A stretch of DNA of 37,926 nt from Candidatus Kuenenia stuttgartensis (GCA_945860405.1 CAMARC010000005.1:1-37926), one strand, 5' to 3'; shown: positions 6,406 through 15,945, numbered from the stretch's first letter. Translations and numbers: made by a program. Notes: generated by a model not told the origin, from the letters alone.

Positions 6406-8244
6406 ATGCCTCCCTCGTCTGAGGCTGCTGCAACGATGGGCGACGCGGGGGGAGTAGTCATGCCGCCAGAGATCCAACGAACCCCTCCGACCGGCGTCGG
6501 CAGCCACGCCCTGCGGAGCGCGGAGCTGAGCCTGCCGCCGGTGACCCTCCGGCCGACATGGCGCGTCGATGCACTGCCGCGGCCGCGCGTCCTCCGCCTC
6601 CCGCTGGCCGGATCGACCCCTGCCGTCACATCGATCAGTCTCCTCGAGGCCATGCCGAAGGTGTCGAGCTACCGCTTTCCCCGCGCCGTCGCCGCGCCCG
6701 TTGCCCTTGCGGCGCCTCCCCGGCCGGCCACCGCCCAGCCGCCCGCCAGCGCGGAGCCAGCGGTGCGACGGCCTGACCGTCCGGCGCGGACGCGGATTGC
6801 CCCCCCGGGGGACGTGGTGCGAATGGAGGAGCGGCTCTGGTTCCTCCTTCAACCCGACCTCGAAACCCTCCTTCGCTCTTGCCACCTCGACTTTCCCCGC
6901 CGGCCATTCCCGTTCCAACTCGAAGGCATGGCGTTCCTCATGCCACGGCACGCCGCCGTCCTTGCCGACGAGATGGGGCTCGGCAAATCGATGCAGGCCA
7001 TCTCCTCGATCCGCCTCCTCATCCATGCCGGTGAAGCGCGTCGCGTCCTCGTCGTCTGTCCGAAGGGGCTGGTGTCGAACTGGGTGCGCGAGTTCGGCGA
7101 CTGGGCTCCGGAAATCCCGGTGGCGGTGATCGAGGGAGATCCGCAGCGTCGTCGCTGGCAGTGGGCCCTGTCGGATGTCGCGGTGAAGGTCGCCAACTAC
7201 GAGAGCGTCGTCCGCGACCGGGAGCTCATCGCCGAACTGAAGGCCTCGTTCGATCTCGTCGTCCTCGACGAGGCGCAGCGCATCAAGAACTCCGCCAGCC
7301 AAACCAGCCACGCCATCCGGGCCCTCTCGCGTCGCCGCAGCTGGGCCCTCACCGGCACCCCGGTGGAGAACTCTGCCGACGACATCGTCGGCCTGTTCGA
7401 GTTCGTCGCCCCGGGGCACCTCGACGAACGGATGTCACCGCGGGCCCTCGGCGCCGCCGCAGCCGACCATGTCCTGCGGCGGACGAAGGACAAGGTTCTC
7501 AAGGATCTCCCTCCCCGGCTCAACCGCGACGAACGGATCGAGCTCACGCCCGAACAGCGCGAGACCTACCGGCAGGCCGAGGAGGATGGAGTCCTCCGGC
7601 TGGCCGACATGGGGCGGTCGGCGACGATCCGCCATGTCTTCGAGCTCGTCCTCCGGCTCAAGCAGGTGTGCAACTTCGACACCCACTCTGGCGAGAGCGC
7701 CAAGCTCGAATGTCTCAAGGCCGATCTCGAGGAGGTGCAGGCCAGCGGCCGCAAGGCGCTCGTCTTCAGCCAGTGGGTCGAGACGCTCGGAAAGCTCGAG
7801 AAGGAGCTCACGCCCTTCGGGGCGCTGCAATACCACGGCGGGATGTCGACGGCGGCCCGCGACGAGGCAATCCGGCGGTTCAAGGCCGACCGCCGCCACT
7901 CCGTCCTCCTCCTCTCCTACGGCGCTGGCGCCGTCGGGCTCAACCTCCAGTTCTCGCAGTACGTCTTCCTCTTCGACCGCTGGTGGAATCCGGCCGTCGA
8001 GGATCAGGCCGTCAACCGAGCCCACCGGATCGGCGCGGCCGGGGCCGTTACCGTCACCCGGTACCTCGCCGCCGACACGATCGAGGAGCGGATCGACGAA
8101 GTGCTGCGAAAGAAGCGCGACCTCTCCGAGCTGATTCTCTCGCAGTCGGAGCCTTCCGAAGCAGGGAGCACAGGGCTGACGGTCGACGAGCTTTTCGCTC
8201 TCTTCAAGCTTCCGTCACCGTCCCGGACCGCGGCGGCCGCCTGA
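6406..8244 (+). CDS. SNF2-family DEAQ-box ATPase/helicase
   Basis: A 612-residue Swi2/Snf2 superfamily 2 ATPase. Residues 1-150 are a Pro/Ala-rich, poorly ordered N-terminus without a known domain. The motor follows: motif I 'LADEMGLGKSMQA' (about 186-198), motif Ia 'LVVCPKGLVSNW', motif II 'LVVLDEAQRIKN' (DEAQ, about 285-295), motif III 'WALTGTPVEN', then 'VLRRTKDKVLKDLPP' typical of SNF2. The second RecA lobe has 'KALVFSQWVETL', 'YHGGMS', 'LLLSYGAGAVGLNL' and motif VI 'DQAVNRAHRIGAAG'. Such proteins translocate on double-stranded DNA and remodel protein-DNA complexes; many bacterial ones are linked to RNA polymerase recycling (RapA/HepA-like) or to defence. This compact form lacks a SWIM or bromo domain. 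The start could also be ATG 6436 or 6460; no SD decides it. Confidence 0.92.
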   Translation: MPPSSEAAATMGDAGGVVMPPEIQRTPPTGVGSHALRSAELSLPPVTLRPTWRVDALPRPRVLRLPLAGSTPAVTSISLLEAMPKVSSYRFPRAVAAPVALAAPPRPATAQPPASAEPAVRRPDRPARTRIAPPGDVVRMEERLWFLLQPDLETLLRSCHLDFPRRPFPFQLEGMAFLMPRHAAVLADEMGLGKSMQAISSIRLLIHAGEARRVLVVCPKGLVSNWVREFGDWAPEIPVAVIEGDPQRRRWQWALSDVAVKVANYESVVRDRELIAELKASFDLVVLDEAQRIKNSASQTSHAIRALSRRRSWALTGTPVENSADDIVGLFEFVAPGHLDERMSPRALGAAAADHVLRRTKDKVLKDLPPRLNRDERIELTPEQRETYRQAEEDGVLRLADMGRSATIRHVFELVLRLKQVCNFDTHSGESAKLECLKADLEEVQASGRKALVFSQWVETLGKLEKELTPFGALQYHGGMSTAARDEAIRRFKADRRHSVLLLSYGAGAVGLNLQFSQYVFLFDRWWNPAVEDQAVNRAHRIGAAGAVTVTRYLAADTIEERIDEVLRKKRDLSELILSQSEPSEAGSTGLTVDELFALFKLPSPSRTAAAA

Positions 8245-8280
8245 CGACGGCACGCCGCGGATCGGATCGTGCGACGCGCA

Positions 8281-10017
8281 TCAGCCCGTGGTGGTCGACC
8301 CCTTCGACTGCGGCCGGAGCGTCGCCGGCGTCGTCACCGTCACCGCTGCCTGCCCGGGCCGCACGACCACAAACTGTCGGGTTCCGGTGGCGGGGCGGGA
8401 CGGCGTCGTGACGACCGGTTGAGGCTTCGCCGGGGTCACGGTGATCGTGATCGCCGACTGGTCGCCGCTCGCAGCGGCCCCCTGGCTGGGCTTGCTCGAG
8501 GAGTCCTGTGACGGTTGGCGAATCGTGACCACAATCCCCCAGCCACCGGTGAGGATACCGGCGGACGTGCCGGAGGATCCGTTGCCGGACTTCGAGGCGA
8601 GGGGGCCGTTGAGGACGTACGAATCGGCGCGGCCGTAGTTGACGGTGTAGCCAAGGTCGGCGAGTGCTCCGAGCGTCACCCGACTGATCGGATTGCGTCC
8701 CTCGTCCGCAAACGGCGTCATCAACTCGTTGCCGAGATAGTCTTCATCCCAGTGGCCGAGCACAATCGGCTGCACCGGCACGGCCTTGTCCGTCTTGCCG
8801 TAGCTTTGATACTGGGCCACGGCATTGGCACCGACGTACGTCGGCGTCTCGGTGGTGTCACCCTCGATGAGATTCAGGTCGGGGAAGTCCTTGAAGAAGT
8901 TCTGGTATTTCCAGAAGCTCCCGATCCCGAACGCATGCCCCATCTCGTGGGCGATGACGGCGGTGAGGTTCGCGAAGCCGGTGTCGGCCGGATCGATCCC
9001 TGTCGTGCCGAGATAGGCGGTGTGGTTACCGTTGGCATCGGTGCTGCGGATGGCCGGCTTGGTGCCGTCCGGGTCCATCGGCCAAGCGTTGGCGAGGACG
9101 CCGTTTTCACCGTCGGACTTCCTGCCGCCAATCAACCCCATCTGCACGTTCATGAGGAAGTCGTCGATGAACCGGCCACCGACCACCACGGGCGGAAGGT
9201 CGGCGATGATCACCGACTGCCACTTGTTGACCGCCGCCTTGGCCGCCCCCTGCACGACCAAAGGCACGTTGCCGATGAAGTTGATGTCGATCTGGAAGCC
9301 TTCGCGGTCGTTGACGATCGAGGTCGTCGACGAGGCCCCGACGATCTTGCCATTGGTCGCCGACGACAGCACCATGGAGAAGTTGGAAGGCTTCGGCGTC
9401 CGGATCGGAGCGTCGGCCCTGATCGGGACGTAGATCTCCTTGAACGTTTCGTTGCCGCTGAAGGTCAGAGTTCCGCTGCGGGCATCGAAGTCCTTGCCGG
9501 CCGCGGCTCCGCCGTTCTTCGTGGCGAACTTGAGCGTCACGGGCTTGTCACCGGGGGCCCGGTCGAGGCTGACGGTGAAGACCGCATCGCTGCCGCGAAT
9601 ACCGTAGGCCGGCGCGGTCACCCAGACCTGGGGCACCGAGGACTTCGATCCGGGGGAGGAATTGAGCGTCAGGCCGTTCCCGCTGCCGCCGAGATTCGCC
9701 TCGAGGAGCAGATCGTCGGCGGCCGTCGTGGGGGTGATCGTGCAGAACGGGCAGCAGCACTTCGTGCCTGGCTCGGACTGCGAGGCCGGCGCTTCGCCGC
9801 TCTCGGCGGCATCGATCGGGGCGACCGAAGGGGCCGACATCCCGTCGGCGACGACATTCTCTTCCGACGGTGCTTCAGACCCGCGCACGGCCAGAAAGGC
9901 GTCGAGTTCGATGCAGGTGGCGCACATTACCTTGCGGACCTCGAGGCTTTCGACCCTGAGGTCACGACGCAGTTTCGACAAACCGTGGATGGAGGCTGAG
10001 CGGTTGTTCCTCGACAT
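8281..10017 (-). CDS. Exported leishmanolysin-like zinc metallopeptidase with Calx-beta domain
   Basis: The track start is GTG 10026, but ATG 10017 (MSRNNRSAS) has GAGG eight bases upstream and is preferred (578 aa). The N-terminus 'LRVESLEVRKVM' resembles the LEPR-type motif seen at the start of many planctomycete exported proteins. A Cys cluster (KCCCPFC) lies near residue 90. Residues about 130-240 form a Calx-beta-like domain ('AVFTVSLDRAPGDKPVTLKF', 'GTLTFSGNETFKEIYVPI'). The catalytic domain has HEMGH at about 357-361 followed by AFGIGSFW. The distal 'LGHWDEDYLGNELMTPF' supplies a likely third zinc His and the Met-turn, and 'ISRVTLGALADLGYTVN' completes the pattern. This arrangement fits peptidase family M8-like metzincins better than matrixins. 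The last 110 residues are Ser/Thr/Pro-rich, probably a stalk. It is convergent with the SNF2 gene. Confidence 0.87.
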   Translation of the reverse strand: MSRNNRSASIHGLSKLRRDLRVESLEVRKVMCATCIELDAFLAVRGSEAPSEENVVADGMSAPSVAPIDAAESGEAPASQSEPGTKCCCPFCTITPTTAADDLLLEANLGGSGNGLTLNSSPGSKSSVPQVWVTAPAYGIRGSDAVFTVSLDRAPGDKPVTLKFATKNGGAAAGKDFDARSGTLTFSGNETFKEIYVPIRADAPIRTPKPSNFSMVLSSATNGKIVGASSTTSIVNDREGFQIDINFIGNVPLVVQGAAKAAVNKWQSVIIADLPPVVVGGRFIDDFLMNVQMGLIGGRKSDGENGVLANAWPMDPDGTKPAIRSTDANGNHTAYLGTTGIDPADTGFANLTAVIAHEMGHAFGIGSFWKYQNFFKDFPDLNLIEGDTTETPTYVGANAVAQYQSYGKTDKAVPVQPIVLGHWDEDYLGNELMTPFADEGRNPISRVTLGALADLGYTVNYGRADSYVLNGPLASKSGNGSSGTSAGILTGGWGIVVTIRQPSQDSSSKPSQGAAASGDQSAITITVTPAKPQPVVTTPSRPATGTRQFVVVRPGQAAVTVTTPATLRPQSKGSTTTG

Positions 10018-10504
10018 GGCATGCACCTCAGGGGCTCTTGAATAGGGCGATTGTCACCGGCAAGCGTGTGCCGGCCGACGAAAGGCCGCAGGAAAAGAAG
10101 AAACGGATGGGGGGGTGGCTTGCGTTTCCAACTGCACCGCGAAGGGGGCACACGGGATCCGCTGGGGCGATCTACGCCAACGGAGGGGACTTGGTTCGAT
10201 CCTGTGGATGTCACGATACCGACGGGGCACGATCACCCCCCGGAAGAGGCCCGGTCTTCGGTCCATCGGTCGAAGCCCCGTCCGGCCTCCACGGGAGTCG
10301 AAGAAAGGGGAGGCCATGCCGGATTTGCTGGTTTCGCAGCCACCCCCTTCCCCATACCTTGGATGAGCATACCCTCGTCCCCGGAGGACCACCAGTTTTC
10401 GGTCGATGTGGAGCCCGTCGGGCGTGGCGGATAGTCTCGCGGCATGGCGTCCGACTCGCGGGACGACCAACTGCGAGAAGCCCGGGCCGAGAGATCGCAC
10501 CTCC
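10018..10504. promoter_or_regulatory. Divergent intergenic region, metallopeptidase / mnmG
   Basis: 487 nt separate the metallopeptidase start (minus) from mnmG (plus). I see no convincing gene: the overlapping ORFs (10038..10508, 10051..10434 and others) use frames without recognisable features. A small hairpin, CCGGCA/TGCCGG (10057-10074), lies in the probable 5' leader of the metallopeptidase. The stretch must contain promoters in both directions, but no clear -35/-10 pair can be called. Confidence 0.4.
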
Positions 10505-12370
10505 ATGACCTGCCGCTACGACTACGACGTGATCGTCATCGGGGCCGGCCATGCCGGGGTCGAGGCAGCCTGTGCCGCCGCGCGCCTGGGGGCCAAGACG
10601 GCCCTCCTCACGGGCAATCTCGATACCGTCGGCCAGATGAGCTGCAACCCGGCCATCGGCGGCGTTGGCAAGGGACAACTCGTTCGCGAGGTCGACGCCC
10701 TGGGAGGGCTCATGGGGCGGGCGATCGACGCCACTGGGATCCACTTCCGTGTCCTCAACCGCTCCAAGGGGCCGGCGATGCACGGCCCCCGGGCCCAGGC
10801 CGACAAGCGGCACTACCAGTTCGAGGTGAAGCGACTCGTGGAGGAGATGGCGGGGCTCGATCTCCGCCAGGAACTCGTCGACGGCCTCCTCCTCGAGCCA
10901 CTCCCGGCCGCCGGGGCGACGGGCCCTCCGATGCGGGCCGTCGGCGTCCGCGTCGTCGGCGGGGCCGAATACCGGGCCGAGTCGGTCGTGCTCACCACCG
11001 GGACCTTCCTCCAGGCGGTGATGCACACCGGCGAGGCCCAGACGCCGGGGGGAAGGGCAGGGGAGGGGACGACCTCGGGGGTCAGCCGCAGCCTGGCCGA
11101 GGCCGGCATCCGTCTGGAGCGCTTCAAGACCGGCACCCCCTGCCGGCTCTCGGCCCGATCGATCGACACCTCCCGCCTCGAATGCCAGCCGGGCGACCCC
11201 GATCCGCAGGCGTTCTCCTTCCTCAGTGAATCCCTTCCCGGCGACCAGATCGACTGCTGGATCACCCGGACGAATCCCGCCGTCCACGCCCTGATTCGCG
11301 AGAACCTCCACCGGGCGCCGATGTACAGCGGCCAGATCGAATCGCGTGGGCCCCGCTACTGCCCGAGCATCGAGGACAAGGTGGTGCGATTCGCCGACCG
11401 CGATTCCCATCAGCTGTTCCTCGAGCCGGAGGGGCGGCGGACGACAGAGGTGTATGTCAACGGGATTTCGACGAGCCTGCCGCGCGACGTGCAGGACGCG
11501 ATGATCCGCCTCGTGCCAGGGCTTGAAAAAGCCCGGATCATGCGCTACGGCTACGCCGTCGAGTACGACTACGCCCCCCCCGATCAACTCACGGCGTCGC
11601 TCTCGAGCAAGCGTGTCGCCGGCCTGTTCCTCGCCGGGCAGATCAACGGCACGACCGGCTACGAGGAAGCGGCCGCGCAAGGCGTTGTGGCAGGCACCAA
11701 CGCCGCCCTCGCCGCGGCGGGTCGCGAGGCTTTCATTCCCGACCGTGAAGAGAGTTACGTCGGCGTGCTCGTCGACGACCTCGTCACCCGCGGGGTCGAC
11801 GAGCCCTACCGGATGTTCACCAGCCGGGCCGAGCACCGCCTCGCCCTCCGTCATGACAACGCCGATCGTCGCCTCACGCCGGTGGCGGCCCGCTTCGGGC
11901 TCGCCGAGCCTGACCGCGTTGTACGGCTGACCGGGAAACTCGCCGCGATCGAGGCGACTCTGGCGACGCTCGGCACGACGCGACTCGGCGGCGTATCGCT
12001 CCTCGACATGCTCCGCCGCCCCGAGTTTTCCTGGACCGACGCCGTGGCGGCCTGTCCGTCCTTGGCCGCGGTGCCGGCGGAGGTGGCGGGCCAAGTGGCC
12101 TGCGACATCCGCTACGAGGGCTATCTCGGACGGGAGCGCCAGCGGATTGCCAAGCGTCGGGCCGAGGGAGACCGGTCGATCCCGGAGGGGCTCGACTGGG
12201 CCGCCATCCGCCATCTCCGCGCCGAGGCACGGGAGCAACTCGCCCGGATCCAGCCCCGTTCGCTCGCGCAGGCGGGCCGAGTGAGCGGGATCACCCCCGC
12301 CGACCTCGCTCTGGTTATCGTCCACCTCCAGGGGCGGGGCCGGCGGAGAGATACAAGCGACCAGGCCTGA
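10505..12370 (+). CDS. mnmG: tRNA uridine-5-carboxymethylaminomethyl modification enzyme MnmG (GidA)
   Basis: The start is ATG 10505 ([18 protein letters not shown]), giving 621 aa, the usual MnmG length; the 33 extra N-terminal residues in the track are upstream noise. With MnmE this FAD enzyme installs the cmnm5/nm5 group on U34 of certain tRNAs using methylene-THF and NADH. Visible motifs: FAD dinucleotide fold '[12 protein letters not shown]', '[26 protein letters not shown]' with the conserved catalytic-region Cys, '[12 protein letters not shown]', 'VLTTGTF', 'FKTGTPCRL', 'CWITRTN' with the second conserved Cys, '[20 protein letters not shown]' and '[18 protein letters not shown]'. The C-terminal helical tRNA/MnmE-binding domain is complete ('YEGYLGRE'). 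mnmE is not adjacent. The next gene starts 20 nt downstream, so an operon with the glycosyltransferase is likely. Confidence 0.97.
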   Translation: MTCRYDYDVIVIGAGHAGVEAACAAARLGAKTALLTGNLDTVGQMSCNPAIGGVGKGQLVREVDALGGLMGRAIDATGIHFRVLNRSKGPAMHGPRAQADKRHYQFEVKRLVEEMAGLDLRQELVDGLLLEPLPAAGATGPPMRAVGVRVVGGAEYRAESVVLTTGTFLQAVMHTGEAQTPGGRAGEGTTSGVSRSLAEAGIRLERFKTGTPCRLSARSIDTSRLECQPGDPDPQAFSFLSESLPGDQIDCWITRTNPAVHALIRENLHRAPMYSGQIESRGPRYCPSIEDKVVRFADRDSHQLFLEPEGRRTTEVYVNGISTSLPRDVQDAMIRLVPGLEKARIMRYGYAVEYDYAPPDQLTASLSSKRVAGLFLAGQINGTTGYEEAAAQGVVAGTNAALAAAGREAFIPDREESYVGVLVDDLVTRGVDEPYRMFTSRAEHRLALRHDNADRRLTPVAARFGLAEPDRVVRLTGKLAAIEATLATLGTTRLGGVSLLDMLRRPEFSWTDAVAACPSLAAVPAEVAGQVACDIRYEGYLGRERQRIAKRRAEGDRSIPEGLDWAAIRHLRAEAREQLARIQPRSLAQAGRVSGITPADLALVIVHLQGRGRRRDTSDQA

Positions 12371-12390
12371 CATCCATTGGCCGCACACCC

Positions 12391-13728
12391 ATGCCGGAAA
12401 CGCCACCGATGCGCATCGTCCACATCACCGCCGGGGCAGGGGGGAGGATCTGCGGATCGTGCCTCCACGACAACGCGCTGGTCCGCGCCCTCCGCCGGCG
12501 TGGCCGCGACGCGATCCTCCTGCCGGCCTACGTTCCCACCACCACTGACGAGGAAGACGTCGCTGAACGGCGGGTGGTGATGGGGGGCGTGAACATCTGG
12601 CTGCAGGAGTTCATCCCCTTCTTCCGCCACACCCCCTGGTTTTTCGACCGGCTCCTCGATGGCCGCCGCCTGCTGACCTGGCTTTCGGGGCGGACGGCTC
12701 ACACCAAGCCAGAGGATCTCGGCGCGATCACCGTCTCGGCGCTGGAAGGGGAGGCCGGTCACCAGCGGAAGGAGGTTGAGAAGCTCGCCTGTCTCCTCCG
12801 CGACGAACTCCAGCCCGATGTTGTCCATCTCTCCAACATCCTTCTTCTCGGCCTCGCCCGACCGATCCGCGCGGCGACCGGCGCGGCGATCATCACGAGC
12901 CTTTCCGGCGAGGACATCTTCATCGGCCAGTTGCCCGCCCGGCACCGCGAACGCGTCCTCTGCCTCCTCCGCGAGCGTTCTGCCGACGTCGACCGATTCG
13001 TCGCCTTGAACCAAGCCTTCGCCGACCAGATGGCCCCGGTGCTCGGGGTCGCCCCCGAGAAGATCGCCGTCGTCCCCCACGGCGTCGATGCGAAGGGCTA
13101 TCCAGACCTGCCACCCGATCTCGCCGCGCGGCGTCGAAGCCGCGGCGGCAGCCTCCGCATCGGCTCCCTTGCCCGGGCCTGTCCGGAGAAGGGGCTCGAC
13201 GTCCTCATCCGTGCCGTGGCAATGCTCGCCGCGACGCACGACGTGCGTCTCGTCGCGGCCGGAGCCGAGATCGAGGCAGAGCGCCCCTACCTCGAGCGCT
13301 GCAAGCGACTCGCCGCCGATCTCGGCCTCGCCGACCGCTTCGAATGGCGTGGGGAGGTCGATCGGGCCGGAAAGCTAACCCTCCTCAGCGACGTCGACCT
13401 GTTCGCGATGCCGACGACGCACCCCGAGGCGAAGGGGATTCCGGTCCTCGAAGCCTTTACCGCCGGCCTCCCCGTCGTCGCCTCCGATCACGGGGCGTTC
13501 CCGGAGTATCTCGGCCGCGATCCTGCCACCAGGCTCGGGCTGCTCTGCACGCCGGGCGACCCGGCCGCCTTCCAAGCGGCACTGCTCATGCTCGCCGACG
13601 ATCCGGGCCTGCTTGAGCGCATGGGCCGCGACGCCTTCGCCGCAGCTCGGCAGCGTTTCACCCCCGACGCGATGGCCGCGGGCCACGAGCAGCTCTACGC
13701 CGCCGTGCTCGCCGCGCGGCCGCGATGA
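12391..13728 (+). CDS. GT4-type glycosyltransferase (GT-B fold)
   Basis: A 445-residue GT-B enzyme. The N-terminal acceptor domain begins 'MRIVHITAGAGGRICGSCLHDN', and a second in-frame ATG at residue 7 may be the true start. The hinge and donor domain follow: 'EKIAVVPHGVDAKGY', 'RIGSLARACPEKGLDVLI', 'EAERPYLERCKRLAADLGL', 'VDLFAMPTTHPEAKGIPVLEAFTAGLPVVASDHGAFPE'. The last stretch carries the retaining-GT E-x7-E motif that binds the nucleotide-sugar ribose/diphosphate. It has no signal peptide or membrane helix, so it acts at the cytoplasmic face. The family is large and donor and acceptor cannot be named. It lies 20 nt behind mnmG on the same strand with no other sugar-pathway gene nearby. 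Confidence 0.88.
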   Translation: MPETPPMRIVHITAGAGGRICGSCLHDNALVRALRRRGRDAILLPAYVPTTTDEEDVAERRVVMGGVNIWLQEFIPFFRHTPWFFDRLLDGRRLLTWLSGRTAHTKPEDLGAITVSALEGEAGHQRKEVEKLACLLRDELQPDVVHLSNILLLGLARPIRAATGAAIITSLSGEDIFIGQLPARHRERVLCLLRERSADVDRFVALNQAFADQMAPVLGVAPEKIAVVPHGVDAKGYPDLPPDLAARRRSRGGSLRIGSLARACPEKGLDVLIRAVAMLAATHDVRLVAAGAEIEAERPYLERCKRLAADLGLADRFEWRGEVDRAGKLTLLSDVDLFAMPTTHPEAKGIPVLEAFTAGLPVVASDHGAFPEYLGRDPATRLGLLCTPGDPAAFQAALLMLADDPGLLERMGRDAFAAARQRFTPDAMAAGHEQLYAAVLAARPR

Positions 13729-13755
13729 CCGGCGACGATCGGTGCCACCGCCTCG

Positions 13756-14748
13756 TCACTTCCACTGCCACAAGTCGCCGTCGGCGAGGACGCTCCGCGG
13801 GGCGTCGCTTTCGAGCCACCCTAGAGCCGCCTTGTCGCCGCGGAGGAAGGCGTCGAAGAAGGCCGTGGAGAGGGCGAGGACGACGCGGTGGTGATTCGGG
13901 TCGCGGGGGCGTTTGCTCCCCGGCAGGACGCGGTCGCCGAAGGCCTGATGCTCCCCTTGGAAGAGGACGAGCTCATATTTTTCCCCGGGCGGTAAGGCCG
14001 AAAACACCTCCCGGCGCGACTGCGGCGTGGCATTGCCGACCGGGGAATCGTCCTCCGTGCCCGTCATGATCATCCACGGGATCGCGATGCCGCCGAAGGC
14101 GCTTTGGCCATCGGCGATCCGAGGAAGCGACGGGCTCATGAGGAGCGCCGCGCCGATCCGGCGATCGGTGAATGGCGTCCGGCCGTCAGCCGTCCGTTGC
14201 CCGGTCACCCCCTGAGCCGTGACGGCTCCGAAGGAGTGGCCGGCGATGCCGACCCGGGCCGGATCGAGCCGGCCATCGAGGGGCCCGCCCGCTTCACCGT
14301 TCCACGCCTTGAGCCGATCGAGGACGGCCGAAACGTCGCGATAGCGATCGAGCGTCGTCGAGAGATTGATCGCCTTCCGCAGCGCCGGGAGGCGCTCCGG
14401 GAAAGGGAGATCGCGCCACACCGCCTCGTCGCTGCCGGCATGCTGGAGGAAGACGACGCAGGAGCCCCGCGCCGACCAGTGGCGGCCGAGGTAGGCATTG
14501 CCATCACGGGCCCCGCCGAGACCGTGGCTGAAGAGGATCACCGGCGCCGGTCGGCCGTGGCTGGGGAGCCAGACGCGCACGGGGATCGTGCGTTCACGCC
14601 CCTCGTCAACCACATCGAGATCGAGCGGCGCCGGAAGGGCAGCGGGCGATTCAATCGCGAGGGGGTCGTAGGCCGGATCAGCCGCGTGCGCCATCGCCAC
14701 CGCTCCCAACAAGCAAGCGATCGGGATGAGGAACCGAAGCATCAGCAT
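13756..14748 (-). CDS. Secreted alpha/beta-hydrolase (PAF-acetylhydrolase/dienelactone-hydrolase-like)
   Basis: A 330-residue protein with an N-terminal signal peptide (MLMLRFLIPIACLLGAVAMAHA). The hydrolase core has the oxyanion-side 'VILFSHGLGGARDGNAYLG', the nucleophile elbow 'GIAGHSFGAVTA' (GxSxG), an acid candidate in 'MIMTGTEDDSPVG', and the catalytic His in 'LFQGEHQAFGD'. The insert 'ERTIPVRVWLPSHG' before the core is typical of PAF-AH-like hydrolases. The substrate is unknown and acts outside the cytoplasm. The start ATG 14748 is 9 nt after the stop of the TerC gene, and its SD GAGG overlaps that stop region, so the two are translationally linked. It converges on the glycosyltransferase gene. 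Confidence 0.85.
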   Translation of the reverse strand: MLMLRFLIPIACLLGAVAMAHAADPAYDPLAIESPAALPAPLDLDVVDEGRERTIPVRVWLPSHGRPAPVILFSHGLGGARDGNAYLGRHWSARGSCVVFLQHAGSDEAVWRDLPFPERLPALRKAINLSTTLDRYRDVSAVLDRLKAWNGEAGGPLDGRLDPARVGIAGHSFGAVTAQGVTGQRTADGRTPFTDRRIGAALLMSPSLPRIADGQSAFGGIAIPWMIMTGTEDDSPVGNATPQSRREVFSALPPGEKYELVLFQGEHQAFGDRVLPGSKRPRDPNHHRVVLALSTAFFDAFLRGDKAALGWLESDAPRSVLADGDLWQWK

Positions 14749-14757
14749 GGCAGGCCC

Positions 14758-15855
14758 TCACGCGTGATCACCGCCATCGTCCGGGCTATCACCCTTGCCG
14801 GCGAGTTCGTCTCCATGCCCGCCATGCTTCCCCGGGAAGGCCATCGACGCAGCGACGCTCGTGCCGATGAGGCCGACGACGATGAGGAGCGAGAGCCATG
14901 GCGGCACGAGGTGCCCTTCGCCGTGGGCGTCCCAGCCCCACTGATCGGCCAGCCATGTCTGATGGCGGGCCCATTCGGCGATCATCTTCACCCCCACGAA
15001 CACGAGCACGGCCGACAGGCCGTAGTTGAGGAACCGGAACAGGTCCATCACCCCGGCGAGCAGGAAGTAGAGGGCCCGCAGGCCGAGGATCGCGAAGACG
15101 TTCGAGGTGAAGACGATGAAGCGGAAGTATTCGGCATGCTGGTCGACGACGCCGAGGATCGCCGGCACGCTGTCGACCGCGAACAGGACGTCGGTGCTCT
15201 CCACGACGAGGAGGACGAGGAACAGCGGCGTGGCGAAGAGCTTGCCCGCCTCGCGGACGAAGAACCGGTCCCCTTCCTGGTGGTTCGTGACGGGGATCAC
15301 CCGGCGGACGAGCTTGAGGAGGAAATTATCGCCGGGATCGACCTCCTCGTCGCCGAACGAGAGCTTGATGCCGGTGTAGATCAGGAACGCCCCGAACAGC
15401 GGCATCACCCATTGGAACCGCTCGATGAGCTCCGTCCCCAGGAGGACGAACGCCAGGCGCATGATCACCGCGCCGAGGATCCCCCAGAAGAGGACACGGT
15501 ACTGATACTTGAGCGGCACCTTGAAGTAGCCGAACACGACCGCGAACACGAACACGTTGTCCATCGACAACGACCATTCGACGAGGTAGCCGGTGAGGAA
15601 CTCGACCGCGGCATTCTTCCCCAGCCACCACCACACCAGCCCGTTGAAGGAGAGGGCGAGGGCGGCCCAGAAGCAGGTCCAGAAACCGCTTTCGCGGAGC
15701 GACGGCTCGTGGGCCTTGCGGTGGAACACCGTCAGGTCGAGCGTCAGCATGACCACGACGAACGCGGCGAAGGCGGCCCAGTGGCCGAAGTTGATCGGGC
15801 CGACGGCGGCGGACGGGGCTTCGGCCACGGCGAGAATGGGCAACCAGGCGTCCAA
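14758..15855 (-). CDS. TerC/Alx-family integral membrane protein
   Basis: 365 residues with about nine hydrophobic helices. TerC-family signatures: 'DLTVFHRKAHEPSLRESG' after the first helix, 'LVEWSLSMDNVFVFAVVFGYF' with the conserved acidic residue in the membrane, 'LFWGILGAVIMRLAF', and 'VVESTDVLFAVDSVPAILG' (second conserved Asp pair). The family includes E. coli Alx, linked to manganese export and alkaline response, and TerC of tellurite resistance operons; no other ter genes are present. Recent work points to TerC proteins loading metals during export, but a specific role here is inference. The tail is His/Gly/Asp-rich (HGGHGDE...DDGGDHA), which could bind metal. The short leader is unlike the yybP-ykoY manganese riboswitch, and none is seen. 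Confidence 0.92.
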   Translation of the reverse strand: MDAWLPILAVAEAPSAAVGPINFGHWAAFAAFVVVMLTLDLTVFHRKAHEPSLRESGFWTCFWAALALSFNGLVWWWLGKNAAVEFLTGYLVEWSLSMDNVFVFAVVFGYFKVPLKYQYRVLFWGILGAVIMRLAFVLLGTELIERFQWVMPLFGAFLIYTGIKLSFGDEEVDPGDNFLLKLVRRVIPVTNHQEGDRFFVREAGKLFATPLFLVLLVVESTDVLFAVDSVPAILGVVDQHAEYFRFIVFTSNVFAILGLRALYFLLAGVMDLFRFLNYGLSAVLVFVGVKMIAEWARHQTWLADQWGWDAHGEGHLVPPWLSLLIVVGLIGTSVAASMAFPGKHGGHGDELAGKGDSPDDGGDHA

Positions 15856-15924
15856 GGCAGGCGTTTCCTTGTCGGATCGGGTCTACGGTCGAGTAGGACT
15901 ACGAATGAGCGGAAAGTGTAGCAG

Positions 15925-15943
15925 GGGGCCCGAAACCGGCCCC
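15925..15943 (-). terminator. Stem-loop after small unknown gene
   Basis: GGGGCC-cgaaacc-GGCCCC forms a 6-bp GC stem with a 7-nt loop, directly after the stop of the minus-strand gene ending at 15946 and upstream of the TerC gene. There is no U tract after it, so it is at best a weak or Rho-assisted terminator. Confidence 0.4.
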
Positions 15944-15945
15944 GA

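Noticed and set aside
10211-12406. 731-aa minus-strand ORF
   Set aside because: Fully antisense to mnmG, whose product has all family motifs; the antisense translation is low complexity and unlike any family.
14104-15921. 605-aa plus-strand ORF rich in His, Glu and Asp
   Set aside because: Antisense to the hydrolase and TerC genes. The charged composition is the mirror of hydrophobic TerC codons in GC-rich DNA.
15856-15945. yybP-ykoY manganese riboswitch upstream of the TerC gene
   Set aside because: The leader before the preceding hairpin is under 100 nt and shows none of the conserved loop sequences of that riboswitch.
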